Shown in pieces: positions 20,764-33,630 of a stretch of DNA of 64,000 nucleotides. The stretch comes from Prochilodus magdalenae (taxonomy: Eukaryota > Chordata > Actinopteri > Characiformes > Prochilodontidae): contig JAMWET010003117.1 in the NCBI GenBank assembly GCA_024036415.1, positions 12,501 to 76,500 on the forward strand, in the 5' to 3' direction. Numbering within the stretch: position 1 is the first letter of the stretch; each line of letters begins with the position of its first letter. The notes under the pieces are model-generated. The model was not told the origin of the DNA and did not search any database. It was given only the letters and a program-made list of their open reading frames with translations. The translations under genes were made by a program, and so were the position numbers.

Positions 20764-23700
20764 GCTGTTAGACAAAAGGACAAAAAAAGTCAAATGGGTG
20801 GGATCATTATTTGCAACCACTGTTTTTTTTTTTTTTTTTTTTACCTTTAAAGGCTTTTTGTTTGCCCTGTATCTCTAGGCCTGTTTAGAGGGAGTTAGTT
20901 TTACATGAGGGGTGGGGCAAAGTCATTTTCATGGGTGTTTCTTGTTGAGTTTAGCTCTGTCGGAATGTGCCATGTCAGTCATTTTACATGACAGTAAAGA
21001 TCCCATTGTGTTTTACCTTCTATAAAGGGAGTTGTAGAACCTCAGGAGCCTCTTTGTACCCTCAGTTATATATGTCTCCCAGGCAAATAAAGAGAAATGT
21101 CAGGAAGCGTGTTAAATGGTTATTTTTCTGAAGTTAAGGTGGTGCGAATCAGGCATACACATGGCCATAGATGTCCTTTGACGTAACTGTCTTTAGCCCA
21201 CCACCTAATAGAGCTTTTATCAGAAATGAATTGGGTCATATTTAAACACCACCAAAGTCACCAAAAGTATAAATACTAAATCCAAGTAAACCAAAATAAC
21301 CGGCTTAATAAAGTCATTAAGCCAGAAAGGCCAGAAAAGCCATTAGAGCCCCCAGGAAAGTTCCAGACTAACAGATCCGTATGTAGAGGCAGTGAATCCT
21401 GGACTGCTGTCAGATGTACCTGACACAGCCTGGCTTTGTCCATCCAAGCTGGAGATCATGTGGGTCATGGTGAGAGGATGGCTTGAGGATGGCCTGTCAG
21501 CCTTGTTTGTGTTCCCTGGTCAAAGCACAAGCCTCTGCGGACCCCGCGACTCAAACCGATTCTCATTGAAGTCAATGCCCTGCAGTGTCAGTTTTCCCAG
21601 CCTTCGATGGTCACAGGAGCTGCTTGTGACTGAGAAGTGTTCTAACACGTTAACGTCAGTTCCAGATGATTGGCTGGAGTTTGACATTCAGACCCAGTGC
21701 ACATGCACTTTCTCACAAAAGTGTCCGGGAATGCAGCGTCCCCCTCTTTATCCCCCCTCAGCGCACGCAGCTGCTAGGCAGTTTTGCCGAAATGGTGGAA
21801 ACTTCTGCGATCAGACCTGCTATATATGTCTGTCTCCCTTTTAAACAAAGTAGAAAGATGGCAGCCTTGGCTGATCATGATTCAGAATAATGAACCGGTT
21901 TGTCCTGGTGTGTATGCTGGGTTTGTTTGGAGGCCTTCACTGGGGAATGACCAGGCCAGAAGTACTGTCCCAGATACCGAGGCACTTTAACGGACTCGCT
22001 TCATTCAAAAATGCTAATGAATAAAGTTTATTTGTCACATACATAGTCATACATGGTGCAACTAGCGACTCTCACATATCTAAAATATCTAAAATATAAA
22101 GGTTAATACAAAGAATAAGATAAAATATATATTTAGAGATAATAAAATAACTAAAATATGTAAGATAGGAATGAAATTGCAATATATACACTCAATATGC
22201 AAAATTTACACTCACAGGTAATGCACCTAGAAGGAAGTGATACTCTGGGGGCCACCCAAAAAACGCTAAGCACATCGCTAGTGGACTGCCAGCTTTGCTG
22301 TTAGCAGGAAAACGGTGGTCTGCTATTGCTAGCATGGCCTACTTCATTCATTATTAGCCACATTAGCAAAGTTGAGCCTGAAGCGGCTGTCTTGCCTGTG
22401 AACATGGATCAGTATTCCTGTTTTTCCATGGAGCACAGGGACAAGCACACGAAATACAAACAGAGCTGAATTTATTAGCAAGTGGTAGCAAATACCTTCC
22501 TTAGCCTAGCGCCCACTGCTAGCAAAAGTACTGTTGTGCTAACAGATTATTAACATAAATCACTGTGTTCCACTTCCTCTGTTTTTCATTCTGCTCCAGG
22601 ACCTTGCCCAAGAACAAGGATATGTGAAGAATGGAACAAGCTTGCTAATGCTACTGTAAATATTAGTCATGCTCATAAATTGTAGCCACACCAAAAGGCT
22701 TGGCAGACCTTTCTGAACCTGCGATCTACACCTGTTTGAAAAACGGGAGGAAAAACGGCGTGCCAGGAGCACTGCAGAATGATTTACGATGATTTCTCCC
22801 AGCCTTTGGCGGGGTGGACAGGGCGTAGCAGGGAAGGCTATCGGTCTGGAGCTCAGTAACTGGCTAGCACAGCTACTGCAGGTTCATTAGGTCATGAGGC
22901 TGGAAGGTCATGATGCCGGTTGGATTTGTCTGAAGGTCATCTCCTAGGGGGCTTCCAGTTAGTGGTCTTCAGAAAGCCATCTTATGCAGTTATTGTAACT
23001 GGCCGATAAGAAGCCTATTATTACGTCTGATGGTATCGTGCTAGCATGCTAACGTTTCAGTTCTGCTGGATCCCGACTGTGACTTCGTACACTTTTCCGA
23101 AGATCAACATGCGACACCCTTCCGTTTTGATCCTGGCTGTTGTGTGAATGCTCTCTTCCTTCACCGGTGGCTTGATTCATGGATGGCTGTCTGTCCTGCC
23201 GGCTGTGGCTCAGCGTGAAGTATGATGTTTTCTGTCCAGTGGAAGCCCAGACAGTTGATGGGCCTGTCTGATGGCCTGCCGCCGTCATAGACCGGAGCCC
23301 TTTTACGCTGATGACAGCCTTCTGAGAAGAGATGATGATAAGGGTAATGATGCAGCACACTACTTTTATTTCCAGCCTCACGACGGGATTGGCTAAGAGG
23401 TCTCCGTTAGGGACATTATCTCCCGGTAATGGTGCTCCGTCCCAAACCTTTCGTCTCTCTTTGGCTTCTTCGCTTGTAACCTTGCTACAGGAACCAGCCG
23501 CTACGAAGCGGAAGCTATAGACGTGAAAAAGTTGTCACCAAGAACATGGTGACACTACATGAAGGGGGTCTACAGAACACATACATAACATACAGCTCTG
23601 GAACAATGTAAGAGCCCACCTGTAAGTGATCAGTGTCTGTAGGTGTTCAGGTTCCGGGTTTGTGTTGGTTCTGTTTGATTCTCTACACTACTGGAACCAT

Positions 23701-24379
23701 GTCTCCCAAACTCCAGATCAGATATTGTATTAGATCTGTTTATTTAGAAAATCACTAATGACCTCCAGAAGCCTGTTTTTAGAACCATGCTCGCTGTGTT
23801 CTTCATATCAGCATCCCATAATGCATGTACGCTTTATGAATGTTGATTTGCACATTCATGAATGTGTTATGAAGTGTTTATATAAGATGTAATGAATGTG
23901 TTATTTACTTTTAATAAATGTATCTCGGTAAAATGGCATAATACTCCCTATTAATATCATATAATGTTAATTTAAACTTTTATAAATATGTTATAAAGTT
24001 TATGTAAGATGTTACGTGGACGTCCTTCAAGTGTTAACGAGGTAAAAGCACCTCAGGAAGTTCATCGCGTTCATGACGCACTGCTTTTAAAGTCGACAGT
24101 TATTTGCTGGTAGTCGAGTCTCTGATGACGCTGTGAATGAAACCCCAGGTGAAGGTAACAGGTCAGTAGAGCATAGCGCGTCCTTTCCAACAAGCCTTGG
24201 GTCGCTTTGCTGCCCTTCAGGGAACCTGAGATATGGAATCTCACATGTGTACGCGAGTTAACGCAGCCTAGGCAGCCTCCCCGAGAAAAGCCTGTCTGTG
24301 TCAGAGGCCTGGAGAGCCAGGGAAATGCTGAAGTAGTCCACCAAGATGAACATATTGTAATGCATTACTAGAAGCCTGG
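20764..24379. other. Intron 1 segment with no recognised gene
   Basis: A 22-base T-run at 20821-20842, an A/T-rich patch around 22080-22200, and an AT-rich stretch with ATGAATGTGTTATGAA-like repeats at 23820-24010 are visible. Frames at 20080-20568, 21392-21844 and 23049-23381 look like chance or lie antisense to the retroelement fragment. Confidence 0.4.
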
Positions 24380-24830
24380 CCGTTACTCCACCTCTACTAT
24401 GTGAGGACATTCCAGCTGCATGGGTATCACAGCACACCATTAGCAACCTCTACATGACTTTAGCAAACATGGCAGGCCAACACCATACTGAGAGACACCA
24501 CCTCTGTATGTGTAGCTCACATTCAGAAGGCCTGGTGTCACTCCACCTCCACCCCAACACAAAATCTGCAGGAACTGTGTGAGGATGTTCAAGCTGCATG
24601 GGATGGATTATCACAGGACTCCATCAGGAACCTCTACAGCTCCATACCGAGACGTCTGGCGTGTTGGGTTAGCAAACACGGCGGCCCGACGCCATACTGA
24701 GAGACAGACTTCTGTATGTGTAGCTCAATAAATATTGATCATATCAGTGTAGATTTATCATCAGTCACCTTTATCTTTCTTCCCAACAGCACCACAGTCC
24801 CACACTTCCTGGGTGTAACTGTTGTGTTAA
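24380..24830 (+). mobile_element. Tc1-like deletion derivative (family T), two partial copies (T3)
   Basis: A short partial copy (about 24380-24508) is followed by a longer one (about 24525-24830). The second contains the tail LQELCEDVQAAWDGLSQDSI and SIPRRLACWVSKHGGPTPY in one open frame ending at TGA, the best-preserved Tc1-type carboxy terminus in the window. It then continues to the family right end TTCCTGGGTGTAACTG. Confidence 0.75.
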
Positions 24831-26319
24831 CTGGGACTTGAGGCAGCGGGACACCAGCCACTGTGTGAGAAAGAGAAACGGGGTGTGAAACTGCAGTACA
24901 TACTGATGTGCATTATTATCATCTGTAATTAATACCTTGTTAAATATGACATCACTCAAATTAACGCTATTCTCCTCTCACCTCTACTGGTTGCACATGG
25001 CTGAGCATTCTCCTGACCAGAGGGCCAACGGTTAGACAGTTGCCTTGACAGGACGTTCCACTGAACTGTTTCAGACTCTGTTATAGCTGTAGGAATTTCA
25101 GTCTGGTGGTCTCGGAGAGAACCAGCTTCAGTACCATTCAGTCAGTCTCGACGCACCTGCTGTCAAAGCCGATACACATTCCATCTTACAAAGAAGGAGA
25201 CTATGAAAGTAGAGGCCCCTCCTTAACCTCCGCTTTGTGAAAAAGCAGCTCTGAAGTGTCTCGGGAAAACAGCGCCGTTATTCCTTCTTTTCAAGCGGAT
25301 TTAGGGGCGAAAGAGCATTTCTTAGCCGCGGTTACTTTTCCTTTCCCACCTGTTCTGTAGCTAGTGTCCATAGAGACCGTTATGTTGAACCTGTAATGTT
25401 TCTAGTATTGAATAGGGAGAAGGTCAAAGGTCAAAGCTGTTACTTGTGTCTGTTTGGCACAAAAAGTCTTTTTATCTGTTGTGGATGTTTGTTCTAGACG
25501 CCCAGGCCTTCCAGGCCTTCTGTTTGTTCATTGTTGAACTGGCTGCTGGGGTGCTGTTGGTCCAGGATGAAACTCGGACTGGTGTTTTGTGACTGGTGAC
25601 AATAATAAGCGAACTTCAAACAAACTGCTTGCTTGTTTTCTTGACTGTCAACCTAACCTCATCATTTCATGCATACTTCAGCAGTAGAGCACTAGGAGTG
25701 GTGGTTATGGTGAATTATATAAGGACTGGGATCATCTACTGATGTACTGAAGTGTTGGTTGTGCTGCTGGTCTGTGTGAAACACTGATATGTTTTAATAC
25801 ATGAAGAGATATATACACATACTCCATTACAGACTGTAGACCATCTGGTTTTCACTTCATACTTTCTTAGCCTTCTGTGGTCAGTAGACCCACAGGACCA
25901 CCACAGAGAATGGAATTATTTGGATAGTGGCTCATTTATCATTTTTGGATTGTGTGTATAATTGCAATATAGGTACTCCCTGTTTAATCGTGTAATTGCA
26001 TGACTGTAGAAAATACAAAAACTGTATGTCCTGCAAATTGAGATTAGAGCACATGCTAACGCTCACATATAGATAGAGGTAGTAGGAACAACTGCGGAGC
26101 AATACAGGACATTTACTCAAAATTCAGAAAGTAAGAGTCTATGTTCATATATGTTCTAATTCAGACTTCCGCAGTCTAATTTCAAAGTAAAGTAACTTTT
26201 TTTTTTGCACCTAAGTTCACTATTTTCCACATAATTTATTAAATAAATGTAATTTATTACATTATTCCACAATAGTATTTTAGTTTCTAGGAGTTGAAAA
26301 ATCATCTATGCCTCATATA
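24831..26319. other. Intron 1 segment with no recognised gene
   Basis: Around 25877-25932 the sequence CACAGGACCACCACAGAGAA resembles one end of the hAT-like inverted-repeat MITE at 48.4 kb. Otherwise nothing was recognised. Confidence 0.4.
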
Positions 26320-26850
26320 CAGGGGTTGGACAATGAAACTGAAACACCTGGTTTTAGACCACAGTAATTTATTAGTATGGTGTAGGGCCTCCCTTTGCGG
26401 CCAATACAGCGTCAGTTGGTCTTGGGAATGACGTATACTGCGTCCTGCACAGTGGTCAGAGGGAGTTTAAGCCATTCCTCTTGCAGGATAGTGGCCAGGT
26501 CACTACGTGATGCTGGTGGAGGTTCGTCCTTCTTGGTGGTATGCTGACATTACCCTGGATACCGTGGCTCTTGATACATCACAAAGACTTGCTGTCTTGG
26601 TCACAGATGCGCCAGCAAGACGTGCACCAACAGTGTGTCCTCTTTTGAACTCTGGTATGTCCCATAATGTTGTGTGCATTGCAGTATTTTGAGCAGAACT
26701 GTGCTCTTACCTGCTAACTGAACCTTCACACTCTGCTCTTACTGGTGCAATGTGCAGTTAATGAAGATTGGCCACCAGGCTGGTCCAATTTAGCCTCGAG
26801 ACCTCCCACACTAAAATGACAGGTGTTTCAGTTTCATTGTCCAACCCCTG
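26320..26850 (-). mobile_element. Tc1-like MITE with perfect 31-bp inverted ends (family F)
   Basis: Begins CAGGGGTTGGACAATGAAAC and ends with the inverse complement. The terminal inverted repeats match perfectly for 31 bp. TA flanks both sides (26318-26319 and 26851-26852), the Tc1/mariner target duplication. On the minus strand it encodes KRGHTVGARLAGASVTKTA and downstream helix-turn-helix sequence. It then jumps to DAVLAAKGGPTPY and a stop, the Tc1 carboxy terminus, so the DDE core is missing. At 531 bp with intact ends, it is probably the youngest insertion in the window. Confidence 0.9.
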
Positions 26851-26852
26851 TA

Positions 26853-28750
26853 TGTGGATTATGTAAACTGTAAAATATAAAAGTTTGCATGATTCTATGC
26901 TTTAGAAAGTTTCAAAAAAAGGGCAACTTTAGAAGCTTTGTTGAATGTCAGGTCGGACCACCACAAACAAAGGACCTTGTGACGGTGCGCTACAGAAAGC
27001 GCGTCTAGTCCTTTCGTCTTCACCGTGTAAGCTCCATTATTATACAGATATCGCTGGATATTCTGAACTGCTGTATTATGCCCACTTTCCAGCAATGATG
27101 TAAAAGCAAAGGCCAACGGGTACAAAGGAGAAGAAAACGAAGAACATCAAAGCATGTTTTTTGTTTTCATTTCATTAAAGCTTTATTGGGACCAAATCAG
27201 CACAAACTGTGAGTGAGTAAGAGATGTGTAAGACTGAGATAGCTAACACAGCCGAGGCCAGATAATGCAGCCTGTGGAGGAGGAATAAATAAAGAGAATG
27301 TTTCTTTTTTATGAATTTTTCATAAAATTATATTTTTTATTACAGTCTAATGTTTCATGCAAATTGGAATGTATATGCGCCCTCGGCTGCCATGGTAACC
27401 AGGCTTTCCGTGCTTTATTTTCTTTCTTTGACAGTTTCTTTCCTCTGTCTTTGGCCTCCCTTTATAGCCTGGTGCTGGACAGGGAGCTGACCTTACCTCA
27501 GCGCTCCTCTGAGGGATGGGGTGTTTCGGTGGGGTGGTGGCGGTTGGTGTTATAGAAGTGGGTGGGGTGTTTAATGATAAGTGAACATTTTTTAGGACTT
27601 ACTAAAACAACAGATGGATTGATTTATGATCCTGGATTATGTTACGTATCGTCCTCACGTGCCTCTCTGGGAATGTGCCTGGTCTTTTCTGTGAGTGCCA
27701 GGAGGGATGGCCTTTGAGAATAAGCAGCCCTGTTAATCGGCCCTGTTCCGGGAAAAACCGTGGATGCAGAACGACTCGGTTATAATCATGTATCACATAC
27801 ACAAAGTGGCTACCATAGGAGAGCAGTTACAAGCATAGATAAAATGCCTTTGATTAATTTTCCTAATCAAAGTCATCAGTCAATGAATGAGATTCAAAGG
27901 CCCAGACCTGATTGCAGTCTGGCCAGAGTATATTTAAAAAATGGTTATTCCATATGTGGGATATAAGGGACGTTTCTGTAAAGGGGAGAATGATGATGTC
28001 AACAGCGTAATCAAAGACGCAAGCTTTATCAGTGGGAGATTAGGAAATATTGGTGTTTGATTGGAGATATTGCTGGGAAACTTGAGGGATGTGAGATAAT
28101 CTGGGAGGTGTGAGGAGAGATCACCCCTAGACAGGAATGTGCTTTTTAATGGATGCTGCTGGCTCAACTCAAGATTAACGCTTGATAGGTTAAGAGGCCT
28201 TAATCTTCTATACAAAGAGGCTTTGGCCTTTTCCACCAATCCTGGGGTTTGTTTACTGAAAATGGAGACAGCTATCAAATATTTTGCAACAGCTGTGAAT
28301 TTAAAGGAGGGACTCTTATCTGAGGATTTGTCAGTTAGCCAGATAGCATGAAGCTAACGTTAGTCCAACTGAAAAGGAAAGGAGATAACAAGCCTGAAGC
28401 TGCAAGGCTACTCTAGCTAACAATTTATAAAAGCTTATAATCCAAACCAATCTGTATTGTGTGAACTAATTCACACACAGTTCACTAATTCTAATCCATC
28501 TACAGGCTGGTTACAAGCTCCGACGTTAGGTTAATGCTTCCCACCTAAGACACAAATGTGATAAAATGGCCTACAATTAAAACCGTAGCTCCTGAGATTT
28601 TAATATTGCAAAATTGCAAAAAAATTGCAAAAAAGTGAGTCGGCTCAAAAAGTGGTTTCAACAAAGCTGAACACGATCCTCACGATCGCCGCTAGTACTG
28701 TTCTAGCTATGCGTCGTCCTTTTCCTCCTGGTTCTGGTATGTCACATATA
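26853..28750. other. Intron 1 segment with no recognised feature
   Basis: No gene or repeat was recognised. The 114-codon minus-strand frame at 27934-28278 has no known domain. Confidence 0.4.
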
Positions 28751-28863
28751 CAGGGCTACTTATGCATGTAGTGTGCACAGTGCTACATGACGGTCATGAG
28801 GATCCAGACTGGTGTCTATAGTTAGCTTCTTTAATTTAGCCCTGACGCTAAGAGGCTAGCATA
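28751..28863. repeat. 113-bp direct repeat, copy 1
   Basis: CAGGGCTACTTATGCATGTA to GACGCTAAGAGGCTAGCAT recurs with few changes at 29217-29329. Confidence 0.85.
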
Positions 28864-29216
28864 ATACGATGGAAGCTTGTTATGGGCTACTGCGTTTAGC
28901 TATATGAACTGCATGTATGATGTATAAAGAAGAGCAAGATGCTAGTACAGTTTTCAGCTACGTGGCATACTGTATGTTTATAGGTCACAGTGTGTTGTAC
29001 AGTGTTCGTATCTACATTAGCTAGAGTCTATTCGAGATTACTGAACAAGTCCACATGGTGGCGGGTGCGAAGGGTGAGGCAGGGGTGATTGTTTACCAGC
29101 GGACGGGCAACATTGACAATGATATGTGTGTCTTTGTGCAGCTTTTTCAATGATTTAAAAATGATTTGATTTGCAGTGATTGACATTTGTTGCTTGTCAG
29201 TGGGTAGGTATACACA

Positions 29217-29329
29217 ACAGGCCTACTTGTGCATGTAGTGTGCATAGTGCTAAACGATGGACATAAGGATCCAGACTGGTGTCTATAGTTAGCTTCTTTA
29301 ATCTAGCCCTGACGCTAAGAGGCTAGCAT
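29217..29329. repeat. 113-bp direct repeat, copy 2
   Basis: Matches 28751-28863 with roughly ten differences. The 350 bp between the copies are not shared. This is either a local duplication or two copies of an unnamed short repeat. Confidence 0.85.
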
Positions 29330-30828
29330 GGTTAACTGTTATCAGACTCATATAGATATAGCCTATGTATCTGAATACTGACTCGAATGCATAAATAAAG
29401 ACTACATTCTATTAAATGAAAACTCAGTATCAAAATGGCATAAATATAAAATATTACACGTTTAGAACATTCCAAATTCAACCACATTTACACCACCGGC
29501 TGACGTCTGGGTACCATGTCAGCATCTTTTCATCTGGTGGCTTTTTTGTTGATGCTAACTGTGTATGTGCTATGTGTTTGTACTCTGGAGTCCCTCTGGC
29601 CCAGGAGTTTGAATGTCTTGGTGATGACATGCCTTCACTCCACATTTTGCTGACTGTTGATTAAAAGCCATCTCTGGGCTGAGTTTATGCTGACCTCACT
29701 GTGTTTAAATCTCATCTCCTTGACTCATAGCGTCCACATGGACCTCTGGCTTTTCTTCCCTTGTTTTCGTTCCCCCCAGATCCTTGAGCAGATTGCAGTC
29801 GTCTGGCTCTGGGCTGAGCGTTTTTGCTCCGCTCTGCTATTTCTTGGTCAGTCTGGCACGCTTCTCTGGGGCCTCTGATGTCGTTTCTAGCGCTCCGAAT
29901 TAAGTGTGCGGGCACGTAGCTGTGGTATTAATGCATGGGTTTAGTCAGTGGTGGTATTTACGCGAATAGCGCTGGTTCATTTGTCGACTGTTTGGTCAGC
30001 TGGAGTGACGTCTACTCCTGCGCTACTGGCAGATTCGGCCATAAGGAAGCCCGGCTCCAGGAAATGGCATCAGCATTCGCAGCCTTTGATATTCCGCACT
30101 ACTCGATCAGCTGTGGGCCTGAGCTATCTCTCTCCTTTGTGTAATCTCGGGCTCAGAGCCGAGATTACACAAGCTTTGTTTCTATTTCCGTACGTGGCAG
30201 CTCTTGTGCTTGGGCACCGTCTGTATTTGCATGATGTCCTTCACCCATTTGGCCCTGCCTTATCCCAAACCTAATGGCCAAGTGGCCAAGACATGTTTTG
30301 GTGTCCAGGCTTCGCTTCTTTAGTCTTACAGGAGGTTAATATAGTCAGTTAGGATTGACAGCTTGTGCAGGTTGAACGGACTGGACAAAAGTACATAGGT
30401 AATCGTCTGTGGACCACATCATGAGAAGCTCCACACAAACCCCAAATGATGTGTTTAGGTTGGACTAGTAATTAACTGATAATATTTGTTGGTGTTTTGA
30501 CCTTTGACCTGGGAAAATGGCATTTCCAGTTCACTGTGGAACGTAAAGGGCTAAGTGTTTTATGAATGAAAGGCAATTTCAGCAGCACATTTCTACAAAA
30601 ATGGACTGTAAACATTCTTACACTGTATTCTGGTGCTACTGTAGTGCAAGATGCAGGAAAGTGTCCCTCCTTTGTTGAACAGGGGACGCTTTCGACCCAT
30701 ATACAGAAAGATTGTGCAACACAAATAGCTCCTGGGTTATAATAATAAGGAACTAACCAGACCCTGCAGCTTGATAGGCTACGGCAAATACTGGATCTAT
30801 AAATCCCTGCGGGTGTAAGTGACGCATT
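29330..30828. other. Intron 1 segment with no recognised feature
   Basis: No exon or repeat family was recognised. A short perfect palindrome (TGTAATCTCGGCTC-type, about 30140-30172) is present. Confidence 0.4.
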
Positions 30829-31108
30829 CATAGATTGGGAAGAGCTGCTACAGTGCAGGGAATGTCTCGTTCCATGTGTGGAAAATGGCTCCAGAGCAGA
30901 TGTTAATGATTGGCTAAAAGGAGGGACTGCATGTGGGCGTGGCCAAAGACCATAGTGTGAAGGAAGTAGCTGAATCTGCAGGTGTATGGAAGCGTACGGT
31001 CATAAGGGTCTACCAGCAGTGGATACAATCCCAGTCTACAGGGAATTCTCCTCGGAATGGTGCCGGGGAAGGCATCCACCAAATCTGGATCAACTTTACA
31101 ATTCTTCA
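30829..31108 (+). mobile_element. Tc1-like deletion derivative (family D), copy D2
   Basis: The plus frame at 30933 reads KDHSVKEVAESAGVWKRT then VIRVYQQWIQSQSTGNSPRN, a Tc1-like helix-turn-helix. It is followed by the GGGAAGGCATCCACCAAATC junction seen in D4. The copy is broken at about 31105, where family T sequence begins. Confidence 0.7.
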
Positions 31109-31280
31109 CCTCGCTGCTCGCTGAACGTCCGCAATCGTGGCTGTTGGGTCAGTCAGGTATAGAGATGAGGCCTGTCCTTACGTCATGTGCAGGGCTGAGC
31201 ATGGATTATTCACATGTCTCATGATGTCATACCTACCCACCAAGTTTCATTCCTTCTGGGTGCAACTGTTTGTGGACGTT
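31109..31280 (-). mobile_element. Tc1-like family T fragment (T4)
   Basis: Contains GTGGCTGTTGGGTCAGTCAG and the terminus CCAAGTTTCATTCCTTCTGGGTGCAACTG shared with T2 and T5 (the last string spans 31231-31270). Only the end of the element is present, directly abutting D2. Confidence 0.6.
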
Positions 31281-32466
31281 TCCTGCCATTGGTTCGTCCT
31301 ACCTAGTCCTGCATGTGTTAAACGGGACTCAGCCCTGACTTGGGTTGTCAGGTAACGGCCACCCGCACCTTCTGGCTAGCATAACTGTTCCGGAAGTAGG
31401 AGTGCATCCTGAGCTGGTGGAGATCTTGGTCAGAGTGTAACGGGCCAATATTCCTGAAGCTGCTGGGAAAGTCATCAGACCTAAAATGAAGAATGCTGCT
31501 CCCACACAACTCCCACTGTCTGAGTCACTCTTTATTCCAGTGTGGGACGGCATGCTCAAGACGCTTTCTGGTCCACTGTTTATCCTGGTAGGAGCCGAAC
31601 CTAATGCTTTCTTCTCCTCCACAGAGGGCCTGGGATGTTGTTCATCTCGGGGAAGCAGTGATGGCTGAGAAAGGCTGGGAAAAAGGCCTTCCTGTAGTGT
31701 CCATTCAAAGGGCTCTCTCAGTGGGGGGAACGCTTTCACATGGAGAACAAGGATTTTAACCAAAGCATTAAGGGAAAATGCTAATAAGATGAGAAGATGA
31801 AATAAACAGTGTAGCGGGGCCAAAATGGAGGCCTCTTGTTTGTGGTGTTCTCAGCAGAGTTTGGGAATTTTCCCATCATCTGCTTCCTTATATATAAAAC
31901 AAGAATGATCAATAAGTCGAGAGAATTAGAGACGGGCGACTGTGCCTTCGGGTCATTAGCGGCTACAAAATGGAGGAGTGTAAACTGGATGCAGCTACAG
32001 ACTACACCGCACACTCTTATTATTGACTTACCTGGTTGTTTTGCGAACGGCCATTGAAAAAAACAATACAATGAGAAGTTTAACATGCTAACTGCTAACT
32101 TGGCTAACTATCTGGGGTACATTAATACACAGCACCACAAGAGAATAATACCCACTCGCTGGCCACCGCTACCGCTAGAAACCCCATACCGCTACCTACC
32201 TTATAGGTCTACTGAATGCCCTGTATTTATGAATTAGATTGTTTTGGAGATATTGCAGATTCTCGGTTTCTCAAAAGCTAGACCCAAACCACTTACGGTC
32301 CTATATCTGCAGCCATGGGAAGTCAGCACATGTGGAGGAGGTGCTTCATTTATCCATAAAGGCAGATGTGTATTAAAAGGCAGGTGTGCTGATGCCTGAG
32401 ATGCTTTGTGCAGCTGACTAGGTGTGGGTCTAAATAAAGATGTAATATTTAATGTATTGTGTGTAT
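31281..32466. other. Intron 1 segment with no recognised gene
   Basis: The minus-strand frame at 31329-31823 (164 codons) and others nearby show no known domain and no conserved motif. Confidence 0.4.
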
Positions 32467-32697
32467 ATATCGTCGCTATCCAAAGAAAAATCTGTGACTT
32501 TGCAGGAGAGGGCAAAAAGCTAGGCTAGTTTTAATGGAAGTCAATGGAGCTAGATTTTTTCCAAGCACTTTTGGGCCTTTCCTATTGGTCTATTCATCAT
32601 TAAATTTGAATTTCCCACAATGTTAATGGCAGCTGCTGTGTTGAAATGATGCAAAAAGTAAAAATTGACAAACATTTCTGTGAACAGCAACATAATA
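32467..32697 (+). mobile_element. ATATCGTCGCTGTCC MITE, copy M6
   Basis: Starts ATATCGTCGCTATCC at 32467, preceded by a short TA run, and ends GAACAGCAACATAAT. The interior is more diverged than in M2. About 231 bp. Confidence 0.75.
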
Positions 32698-33440
32698 ATG
32701 TGTATTTAGCTGATTTGTAACGTGAAAAGAACTAAACGATGGTAACTGCGACATCTGCAAGATGTTTTCATCAAACGGGCCTTTTTTTTTTTTTTAATCC
32801 TTTTTTTTACTTTTAAGTTTTAATTTGCTTCATTAGTGCACCGCGTGTGTTTGGCTTATCCGATGTCATGTTGCATCTTTAGACTTTTCTTTTGGCAGTG
32901 TTTGGGCAGTGCCCCAAATGTTTCATAGCTGCCTCAGTTAGCTTCATAGAACTGCAAGCTGAGCTTTTCCTTCTCTGCCTGTTTTCCTCATGTGCAAAGT
33001 GTGTTACTGTTGGCTGCTGTCTGCGCTCGAGAAGATTCTTTGTGATCAAATCTTGAAGGGGGTGGTGTGTACAGTTTGGGGCAGGGCACATGTGCCGGTT
33101 CTGCGAGCGAATGCTATTGGCTGATGCCACCTGGTACCGCCCACTACGAAACTCTTTCTCCAGAACAACAACGATGGCAGACGAAGAGGAACAGCCGAGA
33201 TAAAGTAGGAACCAATGGCTGGTTTGGCGATAACATGAAATATTATGAAATATACGCATACAGATCTTCTTTTCGCGCTCACAGGTTTCACATTTGTGCT
33301 CCCGAGTGGGATGTTTACACACACAACATGTTAAAACTCCCAGGTGTATGTTTTTGGTCCTGGGTGTTTGCACCCCCTAGTTCTGACAGTGATCTGATGC
33401 CGTGAATATCCAGCCAGGAGCGGCTCCTGTATTTAGAAAT
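32698..33440. other. Intron 1 segment with no recognised gene
   Basis: T-rich runs at 32780-32815. A 164-codon minus-strand frame (32879-33373) and an overlapping 112-codon plus frame (33067-33405) have no recognised domain. Confidence 0.35.
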
Positions 33441-33630
33441 GGTTGGTGTAGCTCAGTAGATAATGCCACTACCTGCCAGGGAGCTGCCACCACATGGCAC
33501 ACCACTATGCTGTGCTACACCAATCAGAGTTCTTGGGCAAGACTCCTAACACTACATTGGCCTACTTGTAATTTGAATAACCTTGTAAGCTGCTCTGGAT
33601 AAGAGCGTCAGCTAAATGCCATGAATGTAG
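33441..33630 (+). mobile_element. tRNA-derived SINE
   Basis: The 5' head GGTTGGTGTAGCTCAGTAGA has a clear tRNA A box (TAGCTCAGTAG, 33449-33459). The B box is not convincing. The 3' tail GCTGCTCTGGATAAGAGCGT followed by CAGCTAAATGCCATGAATGTA is the classic teleost SINE/LINE tail. It is about 190 bp, truncated or internally altered. Confidence 0.75.

Noticed and set aside
32879..33373. 164-codon minus-strand frame with several Cys/His residues (zinc-finger look)
   Set aside because: The Cys/His spacing fits no finger class, and a competing plus-strand frame overlaps it.
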